Positions 39,534 through 48,367 of a stretch of DNA of 64,000 nt are shown here, piece after piece. Source of the stretch: Candidatus Vagococcus giribetii (GTDB taxonomy: Bacteria > Bacillota > Bacilli > Lactobacillales > Vagococcaceae). The position numbers and the translations under genes were made by a program. The notes below the pieces were generated by a model that worked only from the letters and a program-made list of their open reading frames with translations, searched no databases and was not told the origin of the DNA. Position 1 is the first letter of the stretch. Each line of letters opens with the position of its first letter. The stretch is taken from positions 36,047 through 100,046 of the forward strand of contig NZ_JAFLVX010000014.1 of NCBI RefSeq assembly GCF_017316185.1, written 5' to 3'.

Positions 39534-39759
39534 CTTATAAGGGATGATATTTGTCACTAACTCAATGGGGAATATTATTAGTGAGTAGAAACCGTTTATT
39601 GTTTATTCGTGCATAGGCACTATTAGCACGCAAGTTGGGGAGCCTGCGTATCAAAAAAATAAAAATAAACTAAGTTTCCACTCAATTATAACACAAGTGT
39701 ATTATAATGAAAAAGGTATGTTAAAAAAACTCTTATTAATTTCTTAAAAAAATGATTAT

Positions 39760-39776
39760 TGTAAAAAGAATGTAAA
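39760..39776 (+). promoter_or_regulatory. Direct repeats, candidate PhoP (or WalR) box
   Basis: TGTAAA-N5-TGTAAA; on the other strand TTTACA-N5-TTTACA, the 11-bp-spaced repeat of PhoP boxes. It ends five bases before the pst -35. Confidence 0.55.
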
Positions 39777-39781
39777 AAGAC

Positions 39782-39810
39782 TTGCAATTTTCCCCTCTAA
39801 ATTATATGTT
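39782..39810 (+). promoter_or_regulatory. Promoter of the pst operon
   Basis: TTGCAA (39782-39787), 17-bp spacer, TATGTT (39805-39810), 66 bp before pstS. Confidence 0.6.
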
Positions 39811-39876
39811 TAGTTTGGACGAAAAAGTAAATGAGATTATTTTGTAAAATATTGGTAAATTCTAGGAGGTTAACTC

Positions 39877-40731
39877 GTGAAAAAAGTGTACAAAGCAACG
39901 GGACTATTAGCTTTATCTTTAGTATTAGTTAGTTGTGGGAAAGTTGATAATGGTGAATCAATTAATGCAGTAGGATCATCAGCTATGCAACCCTTAGTCG
40001 AAGCTGCTGGAGAGCAGTATAGTAGCACAAATGTAGGTAAATTTATTAATGTTCAAGGTGGCGGTAGTGGGACTGGTTTAAGCCAAGTTCAATCTGGCGC
40101 AGTGGATATTGGTAATTCAGATTTATTTGCTGAAGAAAAAGAGGGTATTAAAAGTGATGAGCTAGTTGATCATCAAATCGCTGTTGTAGGCTTAACACCA
40201 ATTGTAAATAAAGAAGTTGGCGTAACAGATATTTCAAAAGAGGATTTAAAGAAAATTTTTACAGGTGAGATTACTAATTGGAAAGAAGTTGGCGGACGTA
40301 ATCAAAAAATCGTATTAATTAACCGTGCAGCTGGAAGTGGTAGTCGTCATACATTTGAACAATGGGTATTAGATGGGGAGAAACCTAAAAATGCGCAAGA
40401 ACAAGATTCAACTGGTATGGTTAGACAAATTGTTAGTACAACACCAGGAGCTATTAGTTATGTCTCATTTTCATATGTAACAGATGAAGTGGCTACACTA
40501 TCAATTGATGGTATTAGTCCAACAGAAGAAAATGTCATGAGAAACAAATGGCCAGTATGGTCTTATGAGCATATGTATACAAAAGGAGAGCCAAAAGGGT
40601 TAACCAAAGATTTCCTTGATTACATGTTATCAGAGGACGTACAAAAAGAAATCGTTCCACAATTAGGCTACATTCCAGTTTCACGTATGACTGTGGATAG
40701 AGATGTAGAAGGAAATGTAACGCCCAAATAA
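39877..40731 (+). CDS. pstS: PstS, phosphate-binding lipoprotein
   Basis: A 284-residue phosphate-binding protein with lipobox LVLVSC (Cys20) for membrane anchoring. Binding-loop segments include VGSSAMQPLVEAAG, QGGGSGTGLSQV and RAAGSGSRHTFEQW, typical of PstS phosphate contacts. GTG start behind TAGGAGG. First gene of the phosphate uptake operon; expected to be induced by phosphate starvation through PhoPR, consistent with the repeats upstream. Confidence 0.96.
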   Translation: MKKVYKATGLLALSLVLVSCGKVDNGESINAVGSSAMQPLVEAAGEQYSSTNVGKFINVQGGGSGTGLSQVQSGAVDIGNSDLFAEEKEGIKSDELVDHQIAVVGLTPIVNKEVGVTDISKEDLKKIFTGEITNWKEVGGRNQKIVLINRAAGSGSRHTFEQWVLDGEKPKNAQEQDSTGMVRQIVSTTPGAISYVSFSYVTDEVATLSIDGISPTEENVMRNKWPVWSYEHMYTKGEPKGLTKDFLDYMLSEDVQKEIVPQLGYIPVSRMTVDRDVEGNVTPK

Positions 40732-40755
40732 GGGAAGGGCATAGGAGGAAAAACC

Positions 40756-41676
40756 TTGGAAGATATTCAGAGTAAGTTGCTAAAAAAATCATCGAAGAAA
40801 AAAACAGAGCAATTTGGGAAAAGTATTAGTTTTTTAGCAATAGCTTTAATCGTTGCTGTCGTAGTTGCTATTTTTTATTTTGTTGCTAGTAAAGGACTAG
40901 CTACCTTTTTTGTAGATGGTGTTAGTTTAAAAGATTTCTTATTTGGAACAGAATGGAACCCAAGTTCAGTTGATGAAAGTGGACAACCATTAGTAGGAGC
41001 CTTACCAATGATTTTAGGTTCTTTTATCGTAACGTTTTTATCTGCTTTAATTGCGACACCTTTTGCAATCGGTGCGGCAGTTTTTATGACAGAAATATCA
41101 CCTAAATTAGGAACTAAAGTTCTTCAACCAGTTATTGAATTACTTGTAGGTATTCCGTCAGTTGTTTATGGATTTATTGGTCTTTCAGTCATTGTACCTG
41201 CTGTAAGAAGTGTTTTTGGTGGTTCTGGATTTGGTATTCTAGCAGGGACATTTGTCTTATTTGTTATGATTTTACCAACAGTGACATCAATGACAGTTGA
41301 CGCTCTAAAGGCTGTACCAAGACATTACCGTGAAGCGTCTCTAGCTCTTGGAGCAACTAGATGGCAAACAATTTACAAAGTGGTTCTTCGCTCAGCTATC
41401 CCAGGAATCTTAACAGCTGTTGTTTTTGGTATGGCAAGAGCCTTTGGTGAAGCCCTAGCGATTCAAATGGTTATTGGTAATGCGTCTCTAATGCCGCATA
41501 ACTTAATCACACCAGCTTCAACGTTAACAAGTGTGTTAACTATGGGAATTGGTAATACAATTATGGGAACTTTACAAAACAATGTCTTATGGTCATTAGC
41601 ATTATTACTATTATTAATGTCATTATTCTTCAATATTGTGACACGTTTAATTGGTAGAAAAGGAGCAATGAAATAA
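40756..41676 (+). CDS. pstC: PstC, phosphate ABC permease
   Basis: A 306-residue permease with about six membrane helices, and the EAA-type loop REASLALGATRWQTIYKVVL that contacts PstB. TTG start six bases after AGGAGG. Its stop overlaps the pstA start. Complete. Confidence 0.95.
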   Translation: MEDIQSKLLKKSSKKKTEQFGKSISFLAIALIVAVVVAIFYFVASKGLATFFVDGVSLKDFLFGTEWNPSSVDESGQPLVGALPMILGSFIVTFLSALIATPFAIGAAVFMTEISPKLGTKVLQPVIELLVGIPSVVYGFIGLSVIVPAVRSVFGGSGFGILAGTFVLFVMILPTVTSMTVDALKAVPRHYREASLALGATRWQTIYKVVLRSAIPGILTAVVFGMARAFGEALAIQMVIGNASLMPHNLITPASTLTSVLTMGIGNTIMGTLQNNVLWSLALLLLLMSLFFNIVTRLIGRKGAMK

Positions 41677-42560
41677 TGAATGCAAAAAGAGCAGACAAAA
41701 TAGCCACAGGCGTTCTTTATGGAATTGCTGTGATCATCATTACTATTTTAGCAAGTCTTTTACTTTATATTTTAGGTAGAGGAGTTCCTCATATTAGTTG
41801 GGATTTCTTGACGCAACCATCTAAGAGTTTCCAAGCTGGTGGTGGTATTGGTATCCAACTATTCAACTCATTTTATCTACTATTTATTACAATGTTAATT
41901 AGTATCCCAATCTCTATTGGAGCAGGTATCTACTTAGCAGAGTACGCCAAAGATAATATGTTAACTAACATTATTAGAACATCAATTGAAGTATTAAGTT
42001 CACTTCCTTCTGTTGTTGTTGGTTTGTTTGGGTTTTTAGTGTTTGTTATTCAAGCAGGATTAGGTTTCTCTATTATTTCAGGAGCCCTAGCATTAACATT
42101 CTTTAACTTACCACTATTAACAAGAAACGTAGAAGAATCATTAAAAGCTGTTCATTTTACTCAACGTGAAGCAGGGTTAGCTCTAGGTTTATCACGATGG
42201 GAAACAGTTATACGGGTAGTTATTCCAGAAGCTTTACCTGGTATTTTAACAGGAATCATTCTTGGAGCAGGTCGTATTTTTGGTGAGGCAGCTGCTTTAA
42301 TCTATACAGCCGGACAAAGTGCCCCAGCCTTAGATTTCACTAACTGGAACCCAATGAGTATTACAAGCCCATTAAATATTTTTAGACAAGCAGAAACGTT
42401 AGCTGTTCATATTTGGAAAATTAATAGTGAAGGTAACATGCCTGATGGCGCTCAAGTATCAGCAGGAGCTTCAGCTGTATTAATTATTGCTGTGTTAATA
42501 TTCAACTTCTTAGCACGTTTTATCGGTAAGAGATTGCATAAGAAAATTACATCAGCATAG
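41676..42560 (+). CDS. pstA: PstA, phosphate ABC permease
   Basis: A 294-residue permease forming the channel with PstC. It has about six helices and the coupling loop REAGLALGLSRWETVIRVVIPEALPG. Starts on the last base of the pstC stop (TAATG), so translation is coupled. Confidence 0.95.
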   Translation: MNAKRADKIATGVLYGIAVIIITILASLLLYILGRGVPHISWDFLTQPSKSFQAGGGIGIQLFNSFYLLFITMLISIPISIGAGIYLAEYAKDNMLTNIIRTSIEVLSSLPSVVVGLFGFLVFVIQAGLGFSIISGALALTFFNLPLLTRNVEESLKAVHFTQREAGLALGLSRWETVIRVVIPEALPGILTGIILGAGRIFGEAAALIYTAGQSAPALDFTNWNPMSITSPLNIFRQAETLAVHIWKINSEGNMPDGAQVSAGASAVLIIAVLIFNFLARFIGKRLHKKITSA

Positions 42561-42581
42561 AAGTAGATAAGGGGATTAATC

Positions 42582-43391
42582 ATGAAAAAATATAATCTGG
42601 ATGAAACACATATTATTCAGTTAAATGAAAACGAGAATAAAATTGCACTGACAACAGATGATCTTCATGTTTGGTATGGTCAAAATGAAGCGATTAAAGG
42701 TGTCAGTCTTCAATTTGAAGAAAATAAAATTACGTCATTAATTGGTCCTTCAGGTTGTGGTAAATCAACTTATTTACGTTCTTTAAATAGAATGAATGAT
42801 GAAATTGATGGCACTAAAATTGAAGGTAAAATCTTTTACGAAAATACAGATATCAATTCTAAAGCAGTTGATGTATACGAAATGAGAAAACACATTGGTA
42901 TGGTTTTCCAACGTCCGAATCCATTTAGTAAGTCAATTTATGACAATATTACATTTGCATTACGCCGTCATGGCATGAAAGACAAGAAAGAATTAGATGA
43001 AATTGTTGAAACAAGCCTTAAACAAGCAGCGCTTTGGGAGCAAGTAAAAGATAACTTAAACAAAAGTGCTTTAGCTTTATCAGGGGGACAACAACAACGC
43101 TTATGCATTGCTCGAGCGATTGCAATGAAACCAGATATTTTACTTTTAGATGAGCCTGCTAGTGCGCTAGACCCAATCTCAACAAGTAAAGTAGAGGAAA
43201 CGTTAATTAACTTAAAAGAAAACTATACGATCATTATTGTGACTCACAACATGCAACAAGCATCCCGTATTAGTGATTACACGGCATTTTTCTATATGGG
43301 ACAAGTAATGGAGTATGACAAAACAAGAAAAATCTTCACACGACCTAAAATTCAGGCAACTGATGATTATGTGTCTGGACATTTTGGATAA
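42582..43391 (+). CDS. pstB: PstB, phosphate ABC ATPase (first copy)
   Basis: A 269-residue ATPase with Walker [12 protein letters not shown], the PstB-typical [16 protein letters not shown], signature [16 protein letters not shown] and Walker [14 protein letters not shown]. It carries an N-terminal extension of about 20 residues not found in the second copy. Tandem pstB genes are common in Lactobacillales. Confidence 0.95.
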   Translation: MKKYNLDETHIIQLNENENKIALTTDDLHVWYGQNEAIKGVSLQFEENKITSLIGPSGCGKSTYLRSLNRMNDEIDGTKIEGKIFYENTDINSKAVDVYEMRKHIGMVFQRPNPFSKSIYDNITFALRRHGMKDKKELDEIVETSLKQAALWEQVKDNLNKSALALSGGQQQRLCIARAIAMKPDILLLDEPASALDPISTSKVEETLINLKENYTIIIVTHNMQQASRISDYTAFFYMGQVMEYDKTRKIFTRPKIQATDDYVSGHFG

Positions 43392-43402
43392 GGAGGAAAT
43401 AC

Positions 43403-44155
43403 ATGTCTATTATAGAATCAAAAGATTTGCATCTTTATTATGGCAAAAATGAAGCGTTAAAAGGAATTACAATGGATTTTGATAAAGGCGGTATTACAGC
43501 TCTTATCGGTCCTTCAGGTTGTGGTAAATCAACATTTTTAAGAACACTAAATCGTATGAATGATTTAATTCCTTCTGTGACTATTACGGGAAATGTTAGT
43601 TACAATGGAAAAGATATCTATAGCCCTAAAATGGATACAGTGTCACTCAGAAAACAAATCGGTATGGTGTTTCAACAACCTAATCCATTCCCATTTTCTA
43701 TCTACGAAAATGTTATTTACGGATTAAGATTAGAAGGAAAACATTCAAAAGCTGAGCTAGATCAAGTGGTTGAAGAAAGTCTAAAAGCTGCCGCAGTTTG
43801 GGATGATGTGAAAGATAAGCTAAATAAAAGTGCTCTTTCTTTATCTGGTGGACAACAACAACGTGTCTGTATTGCAAGAGTTCTTGCCGTGAAACCAGAA
43901 GTTATTTTATTAGATGAGCCAACTAGTGCACTAGATCCTGTATCTAGTGGTAAAATAGAGAATATGTTAGTTGAATTAAAAAACAAATACACAATGATTA
44001 TGGTAACTCATAATATGCAACAAGCCTCAAGAATTTCGGATAAAACAGCCTTCTTCTTGAGTGGTGATTTAATCGAGTATGACAAAACAAAAAACATCTT
44101 CATTAATCCTAAGGAAAAACAAACAGAAGATTATATTACAGGGAAATTTGGTTAA
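43403..44155 (+). CDS. pstB: PstB, phosphate ABC ATPase (second copy)
   Basis: A 250-residue paralog of the preceding gene: Walker [28 protein letters not shown], signature [16 protein letters not shown], Walker [14 protein letters not shown]. All motifs are intact in both, so they may form a heterodimer or alternative homodimers; which is used is not known from sequence. Confidence 0.95.
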   Translation: MSIIESKDLHLYYGKNEALKGITMDFDKGGITALIGPSGCGKSTFLRTLNRMNDLIPSVTITGNVSYNGKDIYSPKMDTVSLRKQIGMVFQQPNPFPFSIYENVIYGLRLEGKHSKAELDQVVEESLKAAAVWDDVKDKLNKSALSLSGGQQQRVCIARVLAVKPEVILLDEPTSALDPVSSGKIENMLVELKNKYTMIMVTHNMQQASRISDKTAFFLSGDLIEYDKTKNIFINPKEKQTEDYITGKFG

Positions 44156-44173
44156 AAGAAGGAGAGATAACGT

Positions 44174-44851
44174 ATGTTAAGAAGCCAATTCGAAGAAGAT
44201 TTAACAAAAATTCATGATAAATTTGAAAAAATGGGTGAAGATGTTAACGAAGCCATTAGAAAGTCAATTCGTGCTTTTATTGACCATGATAAAAGCTTAG
44301 CAAAAGAAGTGATTGCAGATGATGAGCGAATTAATGCTAAAGAGCAAGACTTAGAGAAAAAATGTTTTGAGATGATTGCTCTGCAACAACCCGTTACATT
44401 AGATCTCAGAAAAATTGTAACTATTATGAAAGCTAGTTCAGATTTAGAGAGAATGGGAGACCATGCTGTATCTATTGCTAAATCAACTATTCGTGTTAAA
44501 GGGAATAAACGTGTATTAGAAATTGAAAATGAAATTTCTGAAATGGCAACACACGTTATGGCAATGGTGAGTGAAGTTCTGATTGCTTATGTTAATACAG
44601 ACAGTCAACACGCAATTGAAATTGCTTTAAGTGATAAATTAACTAATAAATACTTTAAATCAATCTACTCTCATTCAATTAAAGCGATGCAAGAAAACCC
44701 AGAAACAGTTATTGTGGGAGCAGATTATTTACAAGTGGCTGGTTACTTAGAAAGAATCGGTGATTACGTAACAAACATCTGTGAGTGGATTGTGTATCTA
44801 ACAACAGGGAAAATTGAAGAACTTGATTTGAAAAACTTCGAAGAAAACTAG
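44174..44851 (+). CDS. phoU: PhoU, phosphate transport regulator
   Basis: A 225-residue all-helical protein of two three-helix repeats. The metal-binding motif pairs are seen as DLERMGDHAVSIAK and YLERIGDYVTNICEW. PhoU links Pst activity to PhoR signalling and limits phosphate uptake. Last gene of the operon, with a terminator. Confidence 0.95.
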   Translation: MLRSQFEEDLTKIHDKFEKMGEDVNEAIRKSIRAFIDHDKSLAKEVIADDERINAKEQDLEKKCFEMIALQQPVTLDLRKIVTIMKASSDLERMGDHAVSIAKSTIRVKGNKRVLEIENEISEMATHVMAMVSEVLIAYVNTDSQHAIEIALSDKLTNKYFKSIYSHSIKAMQENPETVIVGADYLQVAGYLERIGDYVTNICEWIVYLTTGKIEELDLKNFEEN

Positions 44852-44872
44852 GTCATATACCTAGTTTTTTTG
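44844..44872 (+). terminator. Terminator of the pst operon
   Basis: AAAACTAGG (44844-44852) / CCTAGTTTT (44860-44868) with T run. Confidence 0.9.
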
Positions 44873-44880
44873 TTATAATT

Positions 44881-44897
44881 TGTAATCAAGTTGTAAT
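44881..44897 (+). promoter_or_regulatory. WalR-type box upstream of the M23 hydrolase
   Basis: TGTAAT-CAAGT-TGTAAT matches the WalR (YycF) consensus of two TGTWAH hexamers five bases apart. A -10 candidate is TATGAT (44915-44920) or TATAGT (44920-44925). WalR controls wall hydrolases in Bacillus and Staphylococcus; its role here is inferred. Confidence 0.6.
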
Positions 44898-44959
44898 CTT
44901 TTTACCTATGTTTGTATGATATAGTTTATAAGTAATCAAATTAAGCCGAGGTAATGTTA

Positions 44960-46234
44960 ATGAAAATAAAAAAATCAATCGTATTGACTGTAGCAACACT
45001 CTCAATAATGGGATTAACATGCCCTGGAGTTGTTCAAGCAGAAAGTATCGATAGTAAAATTGCAAACGAAGAACAAAAGATTAATGACTTAAGTGCTAAG
45101 AAAGCAGCATCTGATAGTTCTCTAGCAGACTTAGAAGCAAAAATTAATAGTCTGACTTCTGAAACAGATTCTCTTTTAAAAGAAAAAGCAACCCTTGAAA
45201 AAGAAGTTAATCAATTAACAGAAGAAATTAAAGAATTAGAAATCAAAATTGAAAAAAGAAATCAAAAGATTGAAGAGCAAGCAAGATCAACTCAAATCAA
45301 TCAAGACAAACAAGACTTAGTTAATGTATTGTTAGATTCTGAATCAATTTCTGATGCAATTGGTAGAACTGTAGCCTATTCTAAATTAGTCTCAGCCAAC
45401 AATGATATCATGGAAGCACAAAAAGAAGATCAAGACAATTTAAATACAAAAAAAGCTAGTGTTGAAGAGAAAGTTCAAGAAGTAACTGAAAAAGCTGCTG
45501 TTTTAAAAGAAAAACAAGCTGAGTTAGAAACTTCAAAAATTGCTCAAGTTAAATTAGCTAATGACATTTTGAAAAACTTAGATGACGCTAAAAATAAAAA
45601 ATCTGAATTTGTTGCTCAAAAAGCAGAAGCAGAACGAATTGCAGCTGAACAAGCTAAAAAAGCTAAAGAAATAGCTGAACAACAAAAAGCAGCTCAACAA
45701 GCAGCAGCAGATGCTCAAAAAGCATTTGAAAAAGAGCAAGAAAAAGCAAATGACCAATTAGAAGCAAATGGACCAAGTTCAATCACAAAACCAACTGGAG
45801 ATAAAGGTGCTAGTGATAACAGTGAATCAAGTTATGCAAGTGGCTTCCAAAGACCATTATCATCATTCACTATTACAAGTACATTTGGACCTCGTCAAGA
45901 CCCTACAGGTTTTGCTGGAGACTTCCATGATGGTTTAGATATGGCAGCACCAGCTGGAACGCCTATTATGGCATCTAGAGCTGGAACGGTTGTTGAATCA
46001 AGTTATCATTATAGTGCAGGTAACCACGTTATTATCCAACATGATAATGGTTATTACACTTATTACATGCATATGAGTCAACCAGGAATCGCAGCAGGTT
46101 CAACTGTCTCTGCAGGAGATGTTGTTGGATTAGTTGGAACAACTGGTAGTTCAACTGGTAACCATTTACACTTTGGTATCTCAACTGGACTTTGGAGTGG
46201 TTTCATGAACCCAGCTCCATTTATTGGATTATAA
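44960..46234 (+). CDS. Secreted coiled-coil M23 peptidoglycan endopeptidase
   Basis: A 424-residue protein. Signal peptide 1-27 (cleavage after VQA), a long coiled coil (about 35-265) with an Ala/Lys/Gln-rich end, a flexible linker, and a C-terminal M23/LytM domain (about 300-424). The zinc ligands look intact: H323 and D327 in FHDGLDM, and the H402/H404 pair in HLHFG. The architecture equals EnvC/CwlO-type FtsEX partners, although the domain is M23 rather than CHAP (PcsB) or NlpC/P60 (CwlO). ATG 44960 is preferred over ATG 44954 for spacing from GAGG. Likely WalR-controlled. Confidence 0.9.
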   Translation: MKIKKSIVLTVATLSIMGLTCPGVVQAESIDSKIANEEQKINDLSAKKAASDSSLADLEAKINSLTSETDSLLKEKATLEKEVNQLTEEIKELEIKIEKRNQKIEEQARSTQINQDKQDLVNVLLDSESISDAIGRTVAYSKLVSANNDIMEAQKEDQDNLNTKKASVEEKVQEVTEKAAVLKEKQAELETSKIAQVKLANDILKNLDDAKNKKSEFVAQKAEAERIAAEQAKKAKEIAEQQKAAQQAAADAQKAFEKEQEKANDQLEANGPSSITKPTGDKGASDNSESSYASGFQRPLSSFTITSTFGPRQDPTGFAGDFHDGLDMAAPAGTPIMASRAGTVVESSYHYSAGNHVIIQHDNGYYTYYMHMSQPGIAAGSTVSAGDVVGLVGTTGSSTGNHLHFGISTGLWSGFMNPAPFIGL

Positions 46235-46240
46235 GATATA

Positions 46241-46272
46241 AGACTAGCCTACCTTTAGGTTAGTCTTTTTTT
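46241..46272 (+). terminator. Terminator after the M23 hydrolase gene
   Basis: AGACTAGCCT (46241-46250) / AGGTTAGTCT (46257-46266), one wobble, T run. Confidence 0.9.
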
Positions 46273-46285
46273 ATCCCATCTTAGT

Positions 46286-46324
46286 AGGTTCTTGAGATAT
46301 ATGCATAAATCCAACTCAAGACCT
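46286..46324. promoter_or_regulatory. Inverted repeat upstream of liaX, candidate LiaR region
   Basis: AGGTTCTTGAG (46286-46296) and CTCAAGACCT (46315-46324) are inverted with one base missing. It lies 13 bp before the promoter-like pair TTGTTT (46337-46342) / TATAAG (46359-46364, 16-bp spacer). LiaR binding is inferred from position only. Confidence 0.4.
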
Positions 46325-46394
46325 ATGACAAAAAAATTGTTTACAGGCATAATGTGTATATAAGATTTATAAAACCTATAAGGAGGCTTTACAC

Positions 46395-48002
46395 ATGCAA
46401 GAAAGAGATAGAATTTTGGAGTTAGTCAAAAAAGGAATATTATCGACTGAGGAAGCTTTGGTTTTATTGGAGAATATAGCAACTGAAAAAGATGAAAAAT
46501 TGGTAAATAAAGAAGCAGCAGAAGTGAAGAAAAATGTGGTGTCTGAACAAGGAGAAACAATTGAGAGTGATAAACAGGAACACTCTTCAGTTGATGAGAT
46601 GCTAGAAAAAGAGGATTTACTTGGTACTGAGGATTTCTTTGAAAAACTTCAAGAGAATGAACGTCAAGACCAAGAACGCTTAGAAAAAATATTAGCTGAA
46701 ATTACAGAAGGTATTAATGAAGTATCAGCTAATTTAGATGAAATTGATGTTGAAATTCAAGGGTTGGATAAAGACATCAATGAAAAAAATGAAGCCATCA
46801 CAGTCTTAGATACAATGGAAGATTTGGACGGCTTAACAGAAGGTAAATTGTTAGAACGAGAAGAATTAGAAAAAGAAGTAAGTTACTTAAAAGAAACAAA
46901 AGAACAATTACTCTCTGAAAAAGAAGAATTAAAAGAGCAATTGAAAGAATTCAAGAAAGAACAAAAAGAAACCGTTAAAGAAGATTGGAAAGCAAAATTT
47001 GATCTTCCAGATGATTGGAAAGAACAAGCCAATGAAACATTCAATCAAGTAGGCGAAAAAGTGGGTGAAGCTGGTACTCAGTTTGGCTCATTCATCAAGA
47101 AAACGATTGAAGCAGTTACGAATTCAGTTAACGATAATGTTGATTGGAAAGACATTAACATTAAAGTACCAGGTGTTGCTAGTCAATCGTTATCTCATGA
47201 GTTTTTATACCCAGATAACAAAGCAACTCTAATTGATGTAAAAGTGGCAAATGGTAAAGTTGCCTTTAAAACATGGGACCAAGAAGATGTTAAAGTTGAA
47301 GCAGATATTAAGTTCTACGGAAAAATGAACGCTGATAGTTTGTTTGAAGCGTTTTTAGAAAGAGCTGACATTGATGTAGATGATGAAAAAATTTCTTTCC
47401 AAATTCCAAACAAACGCATGAAAGTTGATTTGGTCTTCTACTTACCTAACAGACATTATGATCATGTATCAGTTAAAATGTTAAATGGAGATATCAAGTT
47501 AAGTGAGTTGGTTTTAGGAGATGTCTTCTTAAAAACAACTAATGGTGAGATGAAAGTAGAGAGAGTTTCAGCTAGTATGTTAGAAGTTGAAGGCGTAAAT
47601 GGAGAAGTTGACGTGAAAGATAGCTCTATTATCGATTTTCTAGGAGAAACAGTTAACGGAAATGTTCGCTTGAAATCTGATATTAAAAGCACAAAAGTAT
47701 CTCTAATCAATGGAGAAATCAGAGTGACAGTCCCTAAAGATAGTTCACCTAAAAAAGTTGACGCATCTGCTGTCAATGGAACAATTAAGTTAGCTTTACC
47801 TGATACTGTCGGTATCGAAGGAACATGTAAAACAAATTTTGGTAGTATTAAAAATCGTTTTTCTAATATTGAAATGATTCGTGAAAAGCGCGATAAAACA
47901 AATCAATGTGAAGAGTTTAGAAGAGATGGTTCTGAAGAGTTAGTTTATGTTAACCTTGGAACAACAACAGGAAGCATTCTTTTAAAAGACACTGATAATT
48001 AA
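46395..48002 (+). CDS. liaX: LiaX, envelope-stress surface/regulatory protein
   Basis: A 535-residue protein, close to the size of enterococcal LiaX. N-terminal SHOCT-like helix (RILELVKKGILSTEEALVLLENI), an acidic coiled coil to about residue 200, then a DUF4097 beta-strand region (about 260-535) with repeated NGE/NGD turns (VNGEVDVKD, VNGNVRLKS, INGEIRVTV). In Enterococcus faecalis LiaX senses daptomycin and antimicrobial peptides and modulates LiaFSR and anionic phospholipid distribution. Followed by liaY and liaZ as in that species. liaFSR itself is not in this window. Confidence 0.88.
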   Translation: MQERDRILELVKKGILSTEEALVLLENIATEKDEKLVNKEAAEVKKNVVSEQGETIESDKQEHSSVDEMLEKEDLLGTEDFFEKLQENERQDQERLEKILAEITEGINEVSANLDEIDVEIQGLDKDINEKNEAITVLDTMEDLDGLTEGKLLEREELEKEVSYLKETKEQLLSEKEELKEQLKEFKKEQKETVKEDWKAKFDLPDDWKEQANETFNQVGEKVGEAGTQFGSFIKKTIEAVTNSVNDNVDWKDINIKVPGVASQSLSHEFLYPDNKATLIDVKVANGKVAFKTWDQEDVKVEADIKFYGKMNADSLFEAFLERADIDVDDEKISFQIPNKRMKVDLVFYLPNRHYDHVSVKMLNGDIKLSELVLGDVFLKTTNGEMKVERVSASMLEVEGVNGEVDVKDSSIIDFLGETVNGNVRLKSDIKSTKVSLINGEIRVTVPKDSSPKKVDASAVNGTIKLALPDTVGIEGTCKTNFGSIKNRFSNIEMIREKRDKTNQCEEFRRDGSEELVYVNLGTTTGSILLKDTDN

Positions 48003-48025
48003 AGAATAAATTGGAGTGAAATAAC

Positions 48026-48367
48026 ATGAGTAAAAAATTAACTAAATCCTCATCAAATGTAGTTATTTCTGGTTCATTAGCCGGAGTAGCTGAATATATT
48101 GGCATCGATCCTACGATTGTTCGAGTAATCTATGTGATTCTCTCTTTAGTAACAACAGGATTTCCAGGTTTCTTATTATACATCGCTTTAATGGTATTAC
48201 TTCCATCAGGAACTAACCAAAGACGTTCAAACTTTAATACTTATGATGAACCTTTTGAACAATATCATCCTTATGAGGATAATAAATTCAATCGCAAAAA
48301 AGCGGCTAAACCAAGAAAAGAAGCGGAAAAAGTGAAGGTTGAAGAAGATGATTGGAGCGATTTCTAG
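48026..48367 (+). CDS. liaY: LiaY, PspC-domain protein
   Basis: A 113-residue protein: a PspC domain (about 1-65: LTKSSSNVVISGSLAGVAEYIGIDPTIVRVIYVILSL) with a membrane helix, then a charged Lys/Glu tail. PspC-type proteins sense or transmit membrane stress. In enterococci LiaY is reported to act with LiaX in membrane remodelling. Its stop overlaps the liaZ start. Confidence 0.9.
   Translation: MSKKLTKSSSNVVISGSLAGVAEYIGIDPTIVRVIYVILSLVTTGFPGFLLYIALMVLLPSGTNQRRSNFNTYDEPFEQYHPYEDNKFNRKKAAKPRKEAEKVKVEEDDWSDF

Larger units (their letters stand above)
39540..39876. other. Gene-free stretch with a structured element before pstS
   Basis: No open frame of note on either strand. The middle part can fold: TGAGTAGAAAC (39582-39592) pairs with GTTTCCACTCA (39674-39684) with one mismatch, and GTTTATT (39601-39607) pairs with AATAAAC (39664-39670). 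Inside, GTGC-ATAG-GCAC (39610-39620) and ACGCA/TGCGT (39628-39632, 39645-39649) give smaller stems. A minus-strand TATAAT preceded by TGT lies near 39690. I know of no RNA family that fits. The 3' part holds the pst promoter and its direct repeats. Confidence 0.55.
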
